64,000 nucleotides of DNA. Origin: Hermodice carunculata (Eukaryota; Annelida; Polychaeta; Eunicida; Amphinomidae). Shown piece after piece: positions 11,976 to 25,139 of the stretch. Within the stretch, counting starts at the first letter, position 1, and every line of letters begins with the position of its first letter. The notes below the pieces were generated by a model, which saw nothing but the letters and a program-made list of their open reading frames with translations, did not search any database and had not been told where the DNA came from. The stretch is taken from positions 18,772,481 through 18,836,480 of the forward strand of contig OZ026626.1 in assembly GCA_964020975.1 (NCBI GenBank). The letters run 5' to 3'. The position numbers and the translations under genes were made by a program.

Positions 11976-12955
11976 GTCCAACAATGATACACAAGGTTTA
12001 CAATTATAGAAAATCTGCACAAATTGCTTGAAGTTTAACTATGGAAAATGTTCTGTGGGTTAAACTGGATCTTGAAACAAACACTCCAGTTTGCCGGATG
12101 GGAGCTGGAAGATTAAATGTAGATTTCGATTCACTATGCCACATTAGATAGAGTCCCTGATCAATATGGAAGTCAAATGAGTTATGTGAATTATACAAGT
12201 AGCCCAAATGGCCAAAGCGAGCGCCCAAGGGCATGCTTGGGGGCCTGGGGGCATGCTCCCCCCCCCCGACAATGTTGAATTTGACCATGCAAAATGGTGC
12301 ATTTTGGTGAGTTTTGCATGCATCAATGGAAAATCTTGCCTTGACATGGTTGACGAAATCACAACATTTTAGTCATTATTATACTGATTTGGCCATTTTC
12401 CATCCGATTGTAGAAAAATTTTATGGAAATTGGCAACAATGAGTAAAAAATTAATGAATTAAAAAAAAGACCATCGCCATGTTATTAATTAAGATAAGAC
12501 AATTTTTGTATCGATACATGTAACGCTTCAGAGAATTTTTGCACACATGTTCATTATGTTTATTAATTCGGGGAAAGTTAACAGATAAATTGTCCTGGAA
12601 TGAGTAAGTTGTGTATTTTCTCCACAAAAGCACGAATGTTGATTGTTTGCTAATATTTTATTCATGCACATGAAAAGAGTGTACAATTGACATACTAAAA
12701 TACATGTACATTAGGACACATATGCCAGCATGGTGCAAAATAATAGCTGAAAGCACACCAACCTATAATAGCAAGTATGAAGTCAAAAATATATTAAGTT
12801 GCTTTGCACAGGTTTGTGGCTGAAATAATTTAATTGTTGATGAATTAAAAGATAGATCTAAATTTTCAATAAATTAATATACAAATAAATAAATATAAGC
12901 ACCACAGTCATAATTTTTATAACACTAAGATCCACCCTAAAGCAATTTATTACAT
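11976..12955. other. Unassigned DNA with a palindromic repeat motif
   Basis: At 12241-12262 the sequence reads GGGCCTGGGGGCATGCTCCC, a GCATGC-centred near-palindrome. The downstream TTTGACCATGCAAAATGGTG has the look of a dispersed invertebrate repeat. I could not find its ends, and no coding signal is seen. Confidence 0.4.
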
Positions 12956-15349
12956 GTAGAGATGTTAATGTACGCCCAAAAGGACAAACCATGGATGAAT
13001 TCTAAAATAAAAAATCTCAAGCGAAAAAGAGTCCGAGCATGGAAACGTTTCAAAAGGACGGGGGGGGGGGGGGGGGGGGGGGAGAAAGTCATCTCCAAAT
13101 TTACAAGAAATTACGCAACCTGGCAGTTGCTGCCAATAAATAGGCTATAAGAAACTATTTTCGGAAACTGCCAGATCAGCTTGATCAACAAGATATTACC
13201 CCCCCCCCCAAAAAAAATCGTGGTCTTTAACAAAAGCTATCCTTGGTTGAAAAGTACACAAGTCTATACCTCCATTAATTGAAAATGGCAAAGCAGTTTC
13301 TAATGTATACGAAAAGGCTGAAATATTTTGTAGGTGCTTTGCAGCCCAAAACAGATTACCAGAGGATGACCCGCCCCTGCCGCTGCTTAATTTTCAATGT
13401 GTTACAACAGCTCGACTTGACCTTTCCCAATCACAGAAGATATGGTCCAAAAATACTATCAAGGTTGAAAGTATCCAGTGCCACAGCACCCGATGGAATA
13501 GGAAACTTTGCATTGAAAAAGACTGCTAATAGCACAGCACCTTCCCTTTGTAAACTATTCAATGCATTTCTTTCCAGTGGCTAATTCCCAAGTAACTGGA
13601 AAAACTCAAATATGTGCTCAGTTCCCAAAAAGGGCGACCGCCAAACCAAATAGAACCATAGACCTATCTCATTGTTGTCTAATGTCTCAAAAGTTATGGA
13701 ACGATTGGTGTTCAACAAATTTTATGAAAACCTGATTGCAAATGGCCTATTAACTACCAAGAATTCGGGTTTTAAAAAATGATTCTACAGTTAAACAACT
13801 AGTCAGTATCCATGCATAAAATATACAATGGTCTGGAATACAACAATGGGATCAGGATGGTGTTCTTAGATTTCTCCAAAGCGCTCGATTAGGTGTGGCA
13901 CCAGGGATTAATTATTAAACTACGCCAGCTTGGTTTCTGTGACAAACTTATTGAATGGGTGGAAAGATATTTCTGCAATAGGCATATCAGAGTCACTATA
14001 CAAGGGTAGTCCTCCACATGGTTACAGATTGAGGCTGGTGTACCTCAAGGGTCAATCCTGGGCCTTTTTTCTTCTTGATATATGTTAATGACATGGTAAA
14101 TGATATTACCTCTCAAATACAATTATTAACAGACGATACAAGTATCTTAGAAGTCATAGTTAATCCAGCTGAGTCTAACAGAGGGTTTAATACAAATCTC
14201 ACAACGCTTGGTAACTGGGGGCGCACATGGAGAGTAACTTTTAATGGCTTAAAATCCCTGTCAATCATATTTTCCTCTAAGCGTAAAAAAACTAAAACAC
14301 GATCCTTTATCCTTAGATGATGTTGAAATACCAGAAGGGATTAGTCACACCTATCTTGGCATGGCTCTTGATTCAAACTTGTCGTGGAGAGAACACATAA
14401 CACGTATAACTAAGAAAGCAGGCAGAAGAATTGCCTGACTACGAAGATTCAAATTCAAGCTGTCTCAGAAAACCTTGTCTAAATTGTACATCACCACGAT
14501 CAGACCAATACTTTAATATGGTTGTGTCCTGTTTGATAATTGTGGGCATAACTTGTCTGACTTACTAGAAAACATCCAGTGCCAGGCAGCAATAATTTGT
14601 ACTGGGGCCAAACGCCACACAAATTGATACCGGTTGCTCCTAGAACTAGGTTGGGAAACGTTGGCTGCCAGGCGAAAGTATTTTAAGCTCATCCTATTTT
14701 ACAAGATGGTAAATAATCAAGTATCTGCATATCTTGCTCAGTTGGTCCCAGCGTCAGTGTCGATATCTACCGGATGATCTCCAAGAAATTCATTAAATGT
14801 GCGACAACTTAATTTCCGAACCAAAAGGATGCAACAGTCGTTCGTCCCCTCCGCAATCACATTTTGGAACGATTTACCCATTGAAATAAAGGGAAACCAC
14901 CACTTTAATGTCGTTCAAAAATAAGCTACAAAAGTTGATGTTCACCAAAAAGCCCCCTTCCTACTTCGCCCATGGTCAACGCTTCCCTAGTATGGCAGAC
15001 TCAGCTGCTTTACGTCACGACCCGTTTAGTGTCAATATCATTCCAGATCCCGCTTGCCTTGTGGATGTCCATCCGAAACAAGCGAACATTTTTTTCTTTG
15101 ATGCACGATATATGCTGCCTGTCGCCCAAAATTGTTGAAAGATGTTGCTTCAGTTGTGGCCCCACGAGTAAAATCCCTCTCTCTTTATCAGTCTTGACGG
15201 CAAATATTACCTCAGAATGTTATTGGAAGGAAGCCCCTAACTGGATACCCATTCTAACGAGAAGCTATTTGCTGCTGTTTAGTCATTCATCAGCAGCTAA
15301 AGAAGATTTGAACACTGACTCCTGGAGCCACTGATGGTACTCGTTGTTT

Positions 15350-15350
<1 letters not shown>
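12956..15350 (+). mobile_element. CR1/Rex1-like LINE, 5'-truncated and decayed
   Basis: The element begins in the endonuclease-RT linker (KPWMNSKIKNLKRKRVRAWK, about 12985-13045). The RT follows: SATAPDGIG, then HRPISLLSNVSKVMERLVFN, MVFLDFSKA, EAGVPQGSILG, and LTDDTSILE in place of (Y/F)ADD. Past the palm come DVEIPEGISHTYLGMALDSN, LGWETLAARRKYFKLILFYK and FWNDLPIEIKG, then a C-terminal Cys/His region to about 15300. Many stops and frame changes are scattered along it, and a 22-base G-run lies at about 13060-13081. The 3' end passes straight into (ATGT)n at 15351, a usual LINE tail type. The protein would have reverse transcribed its own RNA at the target site. Confidence 0.8.
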
Positions 15351-15528
<178 letters not shown>

Positions 15529-16109
15529 CTCCAATTAAACACTTGGACTATGTCTGTCCTGTGCGTCGCTGTACATAAAAAATCTGTGTCACTGTATGTC
15601 TGGAGAGCTTCCAGATTAGTTATCATGTATCGCTATTAGGCAAGCCAGGGAAAATAAATGTATTTATAATACAATGACAGGTTGAGTTAGCTGGCCACTG
15701 TTATGTGTACGTCCAATTACTACTGTATATTGCGAGGCGTTTAATCCCATACCCAGATAACATTTGTCTGTATAGCTACCACATTCACGCCTCATCTACG
15801 CAGCAGCCACGACCAGTGGGCGACTGGCCTTTCATCTTTATTAGTTATGTGCCAGTGTTTGTGACAGTCCACGGCCAGCTCCCAATAATCGGGTGATAAT
15901 GCATACGATCTGAAATAAAAGATATCATAAACACGTGCACTGATGACAATGTATACAGAAACGTAAATTATGCCCTCCAAAGGTCGTGAGGTTACTGAAG
16001 GGTAGGAGTTATACTGATATTGAAAGCTACATTCATAAATGCAAACTTATATTTAATCATCCATAGGCCATACATATGGAAAAGGAAAATTAAATGTTTG
16101 TTTAGACTT
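15529..16109. other. Unassigned DNA
   Basis: No gene or repeat recognised. Confidence 0.4.
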
Positions 16110-16628
16110 TTATATACCGTAGGCGTAGGCCGCAGCTGTTTCCGTGAATGCTAGAATTTGAAACACAATGAGACCTTCCCCATCCTGACACAAATTCCAA
16201 TTAATTGCCTTTATGCTTGTTCTTGTTAAATGGAATCTTGTAATTTTTGTTTCGAAATATCTGTTTTGCAACGAATTATCATTGCCCAGACGGCAAGTTG
16301 GGATCGTCTGGCTGTACCACGGCTGCACTCCATGCAGTACTGGTGACAGTAGGGTTCTGGGCGTCCCCTCATGTGTGTAAGACTGAATGATCTTTTCCTC
16401 TGCTGCTTCAGCTTTTCTTGTTAATTCTTCTTCATCGTTATCAGACCCCGTTCATAAAAAACTCAATTGACACTCTCAAAAATCACTATGCTCTGTTGTA
16501 TCTGACATAACTCTTGGCAAACTGAAGTCACTCCGGCTTGGAGCACATGCAGCATGGCCAGCGGGTTGCGTTTGTGACATCAGTGACACTGTCCCACATT
16601 CCTGTCGCAAATGTGACGCACTTTTGGA
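16110..16628 (-). pseudogene. Coding-like stretch of unknown origin, decayed or split
   Basis: On the minus strand one reading frame is open apart from two close stops in the middle. The upstream part reads SHLRQECGTVSLMSQTQPAG and then APSRSDFSLPRVMSDTTEHS. After the stops come GSDNDEEELTRKAEAAEEK and IIQSYTHEGTPRTLLSPVLH, and a less convincing tail runs to a stop at about 16110. The acidic run, the low-complexity-free composition and the shared frame suggest former coding sequence. The piece IQSYTHEGTP is loosely like the 20-residue beta-catenin-binding repeats of APC (core xYxxExTP), but this is a short similarity and may be chance. It could be an exon pair with a short intron instead of a pseudogene. 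Confidence 0.3.
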
Positions 16629-17746
16629 GATAAAAACACTATTTAAAAATGAAATTTAACATTTTGGTTTTCGTATGTCATTTCTAACGACCCTAAACAC
16701 CAACTTTCTAATATGTGGTACCCATTCAATCAATAGGACCTTTAAAGACAGAGTCGGCGGATTTTTATGTAAGTGGTAACAAACAACCTACGGTCATTTA
16801 AAGAAGCTTTTAAATACAGAGTGACAGAAATTAGTAATTGATAGGCAGACACGTAGTTCTATGATGTCTACTTATTTCAAAGCTGCTATATCCTATCTTT
16901 ACTGTTAATGGGGATAAAAAGGTGATTCATTCATTGCAGTCAGAATTCTTTGAGCGGGTGGATTCCAATCATGAAGTCAACAGTATTATCATGCACCAAA
17001 GGATTTCTAAATGGGGCTCAAAATATTTGCACGTCAGTAGATAGATCCTTGCTCTTTTTGGGGTAAAGAGGGTATAGAGTAAGGACAAGTATCATTAGAT
17101 TCTTGATACAAGTCCTTTCTCTAACTAAACACAAGACGTGTTGACCGTTTAAAGACCAACGTTAATTTATGATTGGCCGCATCAGAACAAGAGTTTGAAA
17201 GTTTATTATGTGGGGATTTGCACGATTGATTCTTAAGAAATGATCTATAACGAAAACAAAAGATTACGTTAAATATCTTATGGTAATTGGTAGTAATGCT
17301 CGACGGATCGATGTATGTTCACATTTTATTTCCCATATTGACGTGAAAGATTTGTCTCGAAGTAGAGAGTACATTGACACTTCAGAGGTCAACATTGCTC
17401 AGATGTTTGTTGATGTAACCTCTGCTTGCAAACAATTCAAGGAATTCTTACTTTCTCTCTATATAAATATTCTTTAATAATACTCTTTCAAATCTGTAAT
17501 TAAGGTAGACTAGAAGCAAAAGTTATAATGAAGGGCTATACACTTAATAAGTCCCACTACCCCTTTTCTCTACATAGAATCACATCGAAAAAATATGAAA
17601 TTCATATTTTGTAGATAATTTGGTTGGTGCTTCATTGCGCATGACATGAATGACACTTTTCTAACTGTATGGCGCGATCAATTTTGAATCAGTTACGATT
17701 TTTTTAATGGTAAAAATCTTCACTTTGCCATTTAAGTGTACAATAG
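16629..17746. other. Unassigned DNA
   Basis: No gene or repeat recognised. Confidence 0.4.
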
Positions 17747-18101
17747 AGAGTAAACTACAAACATTCTAGTTTTTTTTCACAAATTTGAACCCTATAAAAG
17801 TAAACGCTTTAAAGTTGTTTTTGCAGATTAATAAATCTATAAGACCCGTTAGGTGACAATTATCCTAAATACTACTGTGCAACTCTTACTCACGTGGCAT
17901 GAAAATCTGATTAACTGAATTTCCTTTTATTTTCCTTTTCCTCCATTCTATTCATTGATATGTAAACTACAAACATTCTATTTTTTTTCACAAATTTGAA
18001 CCCTATAAAAGTAAACGCTTTAAAGTTGTTTTTGCAGATTAATAAATCTATAAGACCCGTTAGGTGACAATTATCCTAAATACTACTGTGCAACTCTTAC
18101 T
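17747..18101. repeat. Tandem pair of ~142-bp near-identical segments
   Basis: 17747-17890 and 17961-18101 are nearly identical, both starting GTAAACTACAAACATTCTA and ending TACTACTGTGCAACTCTTAC. They are separated by about 70 bp of unique sequence. The near identity points to a recent duplication or gene conversion. Confidence 0.9.
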
Positions 18102-18270
18102 GTCCAGCTACAAAGGGTACATATTGGTTCAGGGGTAAGTCAAATTGTTCTTATCTGAACCTGTACTATGTAAATTTGGTAATTATGGTTTGTTTGACAG
18201 GTATTCTTCTTTGATATGAAGCTTTGCATTTATAAGCAAAACTTCACGTATTTAGCTAATTCATCAACTT
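18102..18270 (+). repeat. Duplicated segment B1, paired with 19068-19245
   Basis: Begins GTCCAGCTACAAAGGGTACA and contains a possible splice donor (GGGGTAAGTC) and possible acceptor (GTTTGACAG). Its partner downstream is very similar over about 170 bp. The short frame CPATKGTYWFRG before the donor is open in both copies. Confidence 0.8.
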
Positions 18271-18288
18271 TAAATGTTCACCTTTCAG

Positions 18289-18363
18289 ACATTAAAACCC
18301 CCAGGGGCTACAAGTAGCAAGAAGCGGCGTACGACAGTTACAAGCTTGCCTAATTGTACTTGA
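18289..18363 (+). other. Exon-like segment C1 ending in a stop
   Basis: After a possible acceptor (CACCTTTCAG, ending 18288) the frame reads TLKPPGATSSKKRRTTVTSL and then PNCT and a stop at 18361-18363. A second copy at 18595-18665 keeps the same frame, basic cluster and stop position. This could be a duplicated terminal exon; no family recognised. Confidence 0.3.
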
Positions 18364-18594
18364 TATCTGGTTAATATTTTCATTGCATTCCCTTGACATA
18401 AATACAAAAGACTTTCATTCTTTTCTGACTTACACTATAATTCTACTGTTAATATCCAAAGATTATTAGAAAGTTTGGCCACAATAATTTACAGTTTTTA
18501 GACTTGTCTGTTTTGCTACTTAACTTTATCTTTTGGCATCTTTCTGTTTTAATGTTCACTATCAGACATTTTAGGCTTACATGTTTTCTGTTAG

Positions 18595-18665
18595 GTAAAC
18601 CCCCAGGGGCTACAGGTAGCAAGAAGCGGCCCACGGCAGTTATATATTTGCCTAATTGTACATAA
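18595..18665 (+). other. Exon-like segment C2 ending in a stop
   Basis: After TTTTCTGTTAG the frame reads KPPGATGSKKRPTAVIYLPN, then CT and a stop, parallel to segment C1. The flanking ACTTTCATTCTTTTCTGA is also shared downstream of both copies. Confidence 0.3.
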
Positions 18666-18888
18666 AATCATGCTAAGAAAAAGTGTTTTGATAGCATGTT
18701 TTTTGCATAAATGCTAATGACTTTCATTCTTTTCTGATATGCCTAAATGCACATTTACTCAATATTAAAAAAAAACTCAAAATTGACAGTATTTTCTCAA
18801 ATGTCACAAACTTGACACGTTAAGTTGACACATTGACTCAGGGTTGGCAGTTAAATAGAGCTTAATTGTTTGAGGAGTAGGTGTCATC

Positions 18889-19245
18889 ATGGAGTTTGTT
18901 TTACATCTCTGGTGCAGGATGTACATTGTAGCAGTCCTTGTTAGGATTTCCCTTGGTTTATACTGGTGGTCTAGCTGCAACTGTTTATTTTACAATCACT
19001 GGGACTGAATATAATGCCCCAGCTTGTTTCCACTTCAGTTTAACATTGGCGGATGCTGTAACTAGGATAAGCTGTCCAGCTAGAAAGGGTACATATTGGT
19101 TCAGGGGTAAGTCAAATTGTTCTTATCTGAACCTGTACTATGCAAATTTGGTAATTATGGTTTGTTTGACAGGTATTCTTCTTTGATATGAAGTTCTGCA
19201 TTAATAAGCAAAACTTCGCGTATTAAGCTAATTCATCAATTACCA
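18889..19245 (+). other. Possible exon with a donor, containing duplicated segment B2
   Basis: An ATG at 18889 opens MEFVLHLWCRMYIVAVLVRI, which looks like a signal peptide, then stops after about 39 codons. An overlapping frame from about 18938 reads GGLAATVYFTITGTEYNAPA and later ISCPARKGTYWFRG up to a GTAAGT donor at 19106. The part from 19068 is the second copy of segment B1. This may be a small or decayed host gene; no family recognised. Confidence 0.25.
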
Positions 19246-20092
<847 letters not shown>

Positions 20093-20466
20093 AACAGATA
20101 CAGACCTAAAATATGTTGGCTTATTGATTCAGATATCTTCACAATCTATTTGCAGGTTTGCGTGCCTGTGCCAGATAATCTCTGCCTCAAAGAAGAGGCT
20201 AGGTTCTCAAAACCAGTTTCGCAGTATTGTTTTCAGAATAGCATAACAGACAGATACTCCAAAAACGTGAAGGCAGTGTAAATGAAATGGAAGTCTTTAA
20301 TTTAGATCACCATCAAAGGTGGTTCCTCCTGAATGCCTCAAGATGATTTGAGATGCAACTTATCTACAGTATGTTTCCTATCATTTATCCAAGAAGAAAT
20401 TACAAATAATTTTGATCGCCTTTTGCTGTGAATTTGTACATTGACAATTCGTTCCATATCACTTAA

Positions 20467-20575
20467 CCCTGAAAGTACTGATTTAAGACTGAGTAAACAG
20501 CTTGCCTAAGGACACTTTGCGGGCAATGTTCCCAGGAAAGCTGTCGACTAAGACTACTTTTTGCTTTAGACCAGG
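20467..20575. mobile_element. Small TTAA-type element with the shared core
   Basis: The left flank is TTAA at 20463-20466, and the left end reads CCCTGAAAGTACTG. The inverse of the shared core lies at 20521-20548 (GGGCAATGTTCCCAGGAAAG). The right end near 20575 reads GACCAGGG; the inverted match to the left is short and no right TTAA is kept. Confidence 0.4.
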
Positions 20576-20586
20576 GTTGCTGGTAT

Positions 20587-21057
20587 TTGAATGGAATGGA
20601 CCTTCATGAGGAATTTGAATCTTTTAACCATAGTGTGTTCAACGGTAATGAGACAACGGCTATAGCAGTGATTAGCACTTTAAAAGTTAATTTATTATGC
20701 GGGTTTGTTCCATTATTATGGCCGTCATCTTTCTTGACCAGTCTGCTCATGCCATGCTGCACACCTTCCCCACACAGCCTAAGTCGATCTAATCAATTCC
20801 TTGCGTGTTCGTTACAAAATCCATGTTCCAAAGCACACAGCCGCATAAAACACGTACTTCCCGTCGCCTATTTACATTACATTATTAGGTTATGCTCATA
20901 CAGAAATCATGCACATATTCCGCATATTACATCTTCAACGTGTCCAATTTGTATTATCGCATATGCAAATGGCCGACATATCGATAACTATAAGTTCAGC
21001 ACCATATGCCTAATAGTTTGTGAACAACAACAGTTTAATCTTTATCGCAATCCTTAA
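20587..21057 (+). CDS. Hypothetical 156-residue ORF, probably chance
   Basis: This is the longest frame outside recognised transposons and simple repeats. It starts MNGMDLHEEFESFNHSVFNG with two possible N-glycosylation sites, then loses coding character (many Ser, Cys, His). In an AT-rich 64-kb window a few frames of this length are expected by chance over six frames. No domain, splice signal or family recognised. Confidence 0.12.
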   Translation: MNGMDLHEEFESFNHSVFNGNETTAIAVISTLKVNLLCGFVPLLWPSSFLTSLLMPCCTPSPHSLSRSNQFLACSLQNPCSKAHSRIKHVLPVAYLHYIIRLCSYRNHAHIPHITSSTCPICIIAYANGRHIDNYKFSTICLIVCEQQQFNLYRNP

Positions 21058-22861
21058 AATATGAGACCATAAAAATATATGTTGAAAATATTATAAGTGG
21101 TATGATATACGCAATAGCGGTCTGGCGGTTAATATATAGGGCGCTTGAGGGGAGCATCTGCTGCTGGGCCTAACTCTAATAGGAGGTATTCATACCTAAT
21201 TTTACTATTTGCAGACCGGTCCTGGTCCCTTCTGTTGCTACGCAGCGGAAATATGCTTCCGCCATGATGAGGGCTCTTGTACCGGTTTTGTTACCTTATC
21301 ATTCAGAAATAACACTTTTAATAACGAACGAATGAAATATTCTAAATATATGTAGCATCTTGTATATGTTTTAATACTGAGTATATTACTTTTCTTAATT
21401 ATTTTGCTTGCGTAAGTTGTTACTTTTATCATTAAAGCTCTTTTGGCCCTGCTTACGACATGAATCAGCCTTTCTTTCTGCCAAGCTCCATGCTGCAGCC
21501 TGGGTGGCAGCACAGGATCCCAGCTTATATGAACACTTCCTATTGGCAGTAGGCCTATTGCAGTTTGGGCTCTTCAACTATCCAACGTGGAAGCTATAGT
21601 GCAGATAGGCCTATATAGCCTTTGGCAGATTTCATATTCTTTTTTTCCAAGGAGGAATGCAGGGTGAAGGCGCGAAACGCTGGTTCCTATAAAAAGCAGT
21701 GGTGCCCTCTTCTCAAACATGGTAGTTGTCAAGCTTTAAATTTAGGTTATCACAACGACAAAAATGCCAGAAATGAGTTGCTGATGGCCAAAAAACATGC
21801 AATCAAATCGATACCATAAACGTTTGTATCACAATCACTTGCTCAAATGTAGGCCTAGGCCTACTTTCTCCATATGCGGCCATTCTGCCACCACCTTTTA
21901 AGGGTATATATCAGGTTACGCGTGAGTCTTACAAATGACTTAATAAAAGTCTGAAAATACGTTAAAAGTACCATAAACTATATATTTCCTGAAAGCTAAT
22001 AAATCTGGGAATAAGTTGATAGCATTTTCATTTTTACAAGTTCTTCTATGTTGACACAACAATCAGGTAAAGTGATCATAAAAAAATCACACAATTATTA
22101 AATCTACTTTTTTATTTTGAGCTTGAGCAAGTGCATTTCTGTTGCAAAAGCTAGCAGACATGATTTTCTACACAAACGTGTCTCATTTTTGTCATTGTTT
22201 GCGCTATTGTGGAGATACTCCCGTTCAAAGTTGAAAAGATGACATTCTATTCTTACATCAAAGGTTTTGACTTTTGGCTCGCTGTGGAGGGAAAACCACT
22301 CAACATAGAAAAAATCTGAGACACGTTTTTAAAGATTACATTCTTGTGAACAGTTTGCCATAAACCCCAGGTCTTTATGAGCAAAACTGACGAAGTTGAT
22401 TTCACAAGAAGTTGAGAAACAAAGGCCAGGAATTATGCCGAGAAAAACGCTTTCAAAGCAAATGCCGACTTCAATAGGACTTAGGCTATTCTTTGGGCCT
22501 TTGATCGCAATGACACCTTGGTATTCCGTTACGCACTCCTACCTGTTGAGTAAATGGACAAGTTTGGAGCATCAAACTTCAAAGAATGCTTTATTTTAGA
22601 GGTTTTACATCCAAAAATGTTATAATCATGCTCATCTGTCACTTTGGATTCCATGTTGGGGTTTCTCAAGTTTAACCTGATTGGCCGACAAATGACTGAC
22701 AGGTGGTTACGGGGCAACCGGGTTCTACGATGTTTGCCGTCTTGCGTGGGGCCCAGTATAGGTGTCAGTAAATCGGAACTTCAGTCTCAGTTCAGAAAGT
22801 TTCTATCAAGTTCACAGGATCGTTGCTTACATTTGTGTGATTAGAAAGTGCTATTGCAAAG
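21058..22861. other. Unassigned DNA; start of the AGGCCT-rich zone
   Basis: No gene recognised. The palindrome AGGCCT, often as TAGGCCTA, appears repeatedly from about 21550 on (for example 21551, 21607, 21850). Confidence 0.4.
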
Positions 22862-23426
22862 ATGCCGAGAAAGAAAAAACCTAGGGGCAGACCGATGCCC
22901 GCGTCAGTTGCAAGTGAACTCAAAGCGTCTGATCTAGGATCATACTACAATCAGTTCCCTCCAGTGGAGACGACCCTGCAACCCGACGTGAGCCTCACGG
23001 AGACCCCGGGCGAGTCTGGCATTGCATGGTCAGGGTCGAACGAAGTCGCGGCCAAGGTCACGACTCACGGATACTGATTCGGTGAACACCACAACATCCA
23101 CAAGCCAACCCGGTCTGGACAAACGCTTCTGCAGTGCTAGTGCCCAGAAACTCGGAGACTTTGTGGTCCACGAGGCTAGATCTACAGATTGTTGTGAACA
23201 AGGAGATGTGAATGAACAGCCAGAGGGATACCGATTATGGGACTGTTCTCAGTTGCAGGCTTGTATTGATGCCGCTGCTGTGTGTGCAACTTGTAAAGTT
23301 GGAACTCTGAAACTGAGCGAAAGAACAAGTATTGGAGCAACAAGAGGATGGAAGTCTGAGTTTATATGGATATGTTCAAACGAGAGTTGTACACAAAGCG
23401 ATAATGCGGTTTGCCTGCCCAGCTGA
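22862..23426 (+). pseudogene. Mutator-like transposase N-terminal fragment
   Basis: It starts MPRKKKPRGRPMPASVASEL, a basic start seen in several transposase-type proteins. A frameshift near 23020 moves to a second frame (SRPRSRLTDTDSVNTTTSTS). That frame then reads GYRLWDCSQLQACIDAAAVC, CATCKVGTLKLSERTSIGAT and FIWICSNESC. The order 'G-R-L-hydrophobic...C..C....L...C.xxxC' is what I recall from the N-terminal zinc-binding part of Mutator-like transposases in marine invertebrates. Only about 190 residues are present; the catalytic region is absent and a stop closes the frame at 23426. The alternative is a host exon derived from such a transposase. Confidence 0.45.
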
Positions 23427-24336
23427 TCGTAGTCTGCTTGTGCGGAGCGTGCGCAGAAGCGCTCACACCTGCAGTATGTAAATGAGGCTCCTGTTGGATT
23501 CCTGCAGGGTGGAGCTTAGAAGCTTAGCTAGTCCCCAGCCGAAGCCACACCAAACAGTGAGAACCAGGCCCAATACTTTTGCCAAAATTCACAATTTTCC
23601 TTTACACAACCTGAAATCTGATTCCGGCATACAAAACTTAAAGGAAAAGTGCATAACATGTGTGAAAATAGCAAAAATGATGGTTTAACCCATTGTAACC
23701 TGATATATATCCTTAAATCTTTCAAAAAACATTCGGTAACATGTGAAAGGACACAAACATGTTTCACGGGAACACGAAACGTATTATTGTCTGTCTCTTC
23801 TTTCATGTAGAAAAATGGGTATCATTTAGTGCGACAATGGCCTGTATTATTCCTGCATCAGCATGAATGAAATGCTGATATATGAGCAAAGAAACGATAT
23901 TGGACATCGCCAAACAACGGGATTAACTGAGCTGCACGCGGTCCATTAAATGGCGTCACCCGTTACCGTCCTGATTTCAGCTGTCGTCAACAGAAATAGC
24001 GACGGTCACGACACTGCCAGATGACGGAACTTTCCGGAACATCATGCCTCATTCAATGAATACACGTGAGAAGCCAGTTGTATTCTTTATTTGGGATTAA
24101 TGACAAGCTTTAAATATATATGACGTCATCTTGCTTTTCTCACACATCAAGACAGTGCTGGAGTGGATGGTTGCAAAAAGTCATGGTGTCAGCATTTGCA
24201 GGCCCCATGCGAACGTTCGCTCTGTGCATGTAAACCTGAAATACAGCGCGAAACAAAATCAAATTGCATGAATACCAACGTGAATGAACTGCACAACTTT
24301 CATCGTAGATATGGGCCACGTATAGTCTTGTCGAGA
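23427..24336. other. Unassigned DNA
   Basis: No gene or repeat recognised. Confidence 0.4.
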
Positions 24337-24970
<634 letters not shown>

Positions 24971-25139
24971 GAATTAAGTATGGCGTGGCATTCATTCTTG
25001 CCAGTATATTAGTATTACGAAAGAGGCGGTGAGATCGAAGTCAGATATCGGAGAGAGATCTGACGGAGTCGCACCGCCTCTTGTCATCTTGAGTGATAGG
25101 CTATATTGACAACAATGAATGCCACGCCATACTTAATTC
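24971..25139. mobile_element. Fold-back MITE, 169 bp
   Basis: The whole element is an imperfect palindrome. The outer arms start GAATTAAGTATGGCGTGGCA on both strands and match for 30 bp with 2 differences. Inner arms AAGAGGCGGTG / CACCGCCTCTT and GTCAGAT / ATCTGAC continue the stem, leaving only a short loop. It has no coding capacity, and no clear target duplication could be assigned. Confidence 0.75.

Noticed and set aside
12004-12362. Minus-strand frames over the GCATGC-centred repeat
   Set aside because: They overlap one another, include the G/C-run and show no recognisable protein motif.
17955-18140. YYCAT read followed by GSG before a splice donor, resembling the end of an Ig V domain
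   Set aside because: The frame has a stop close upstream and none of the other V-domain landmarks; most likely chance.
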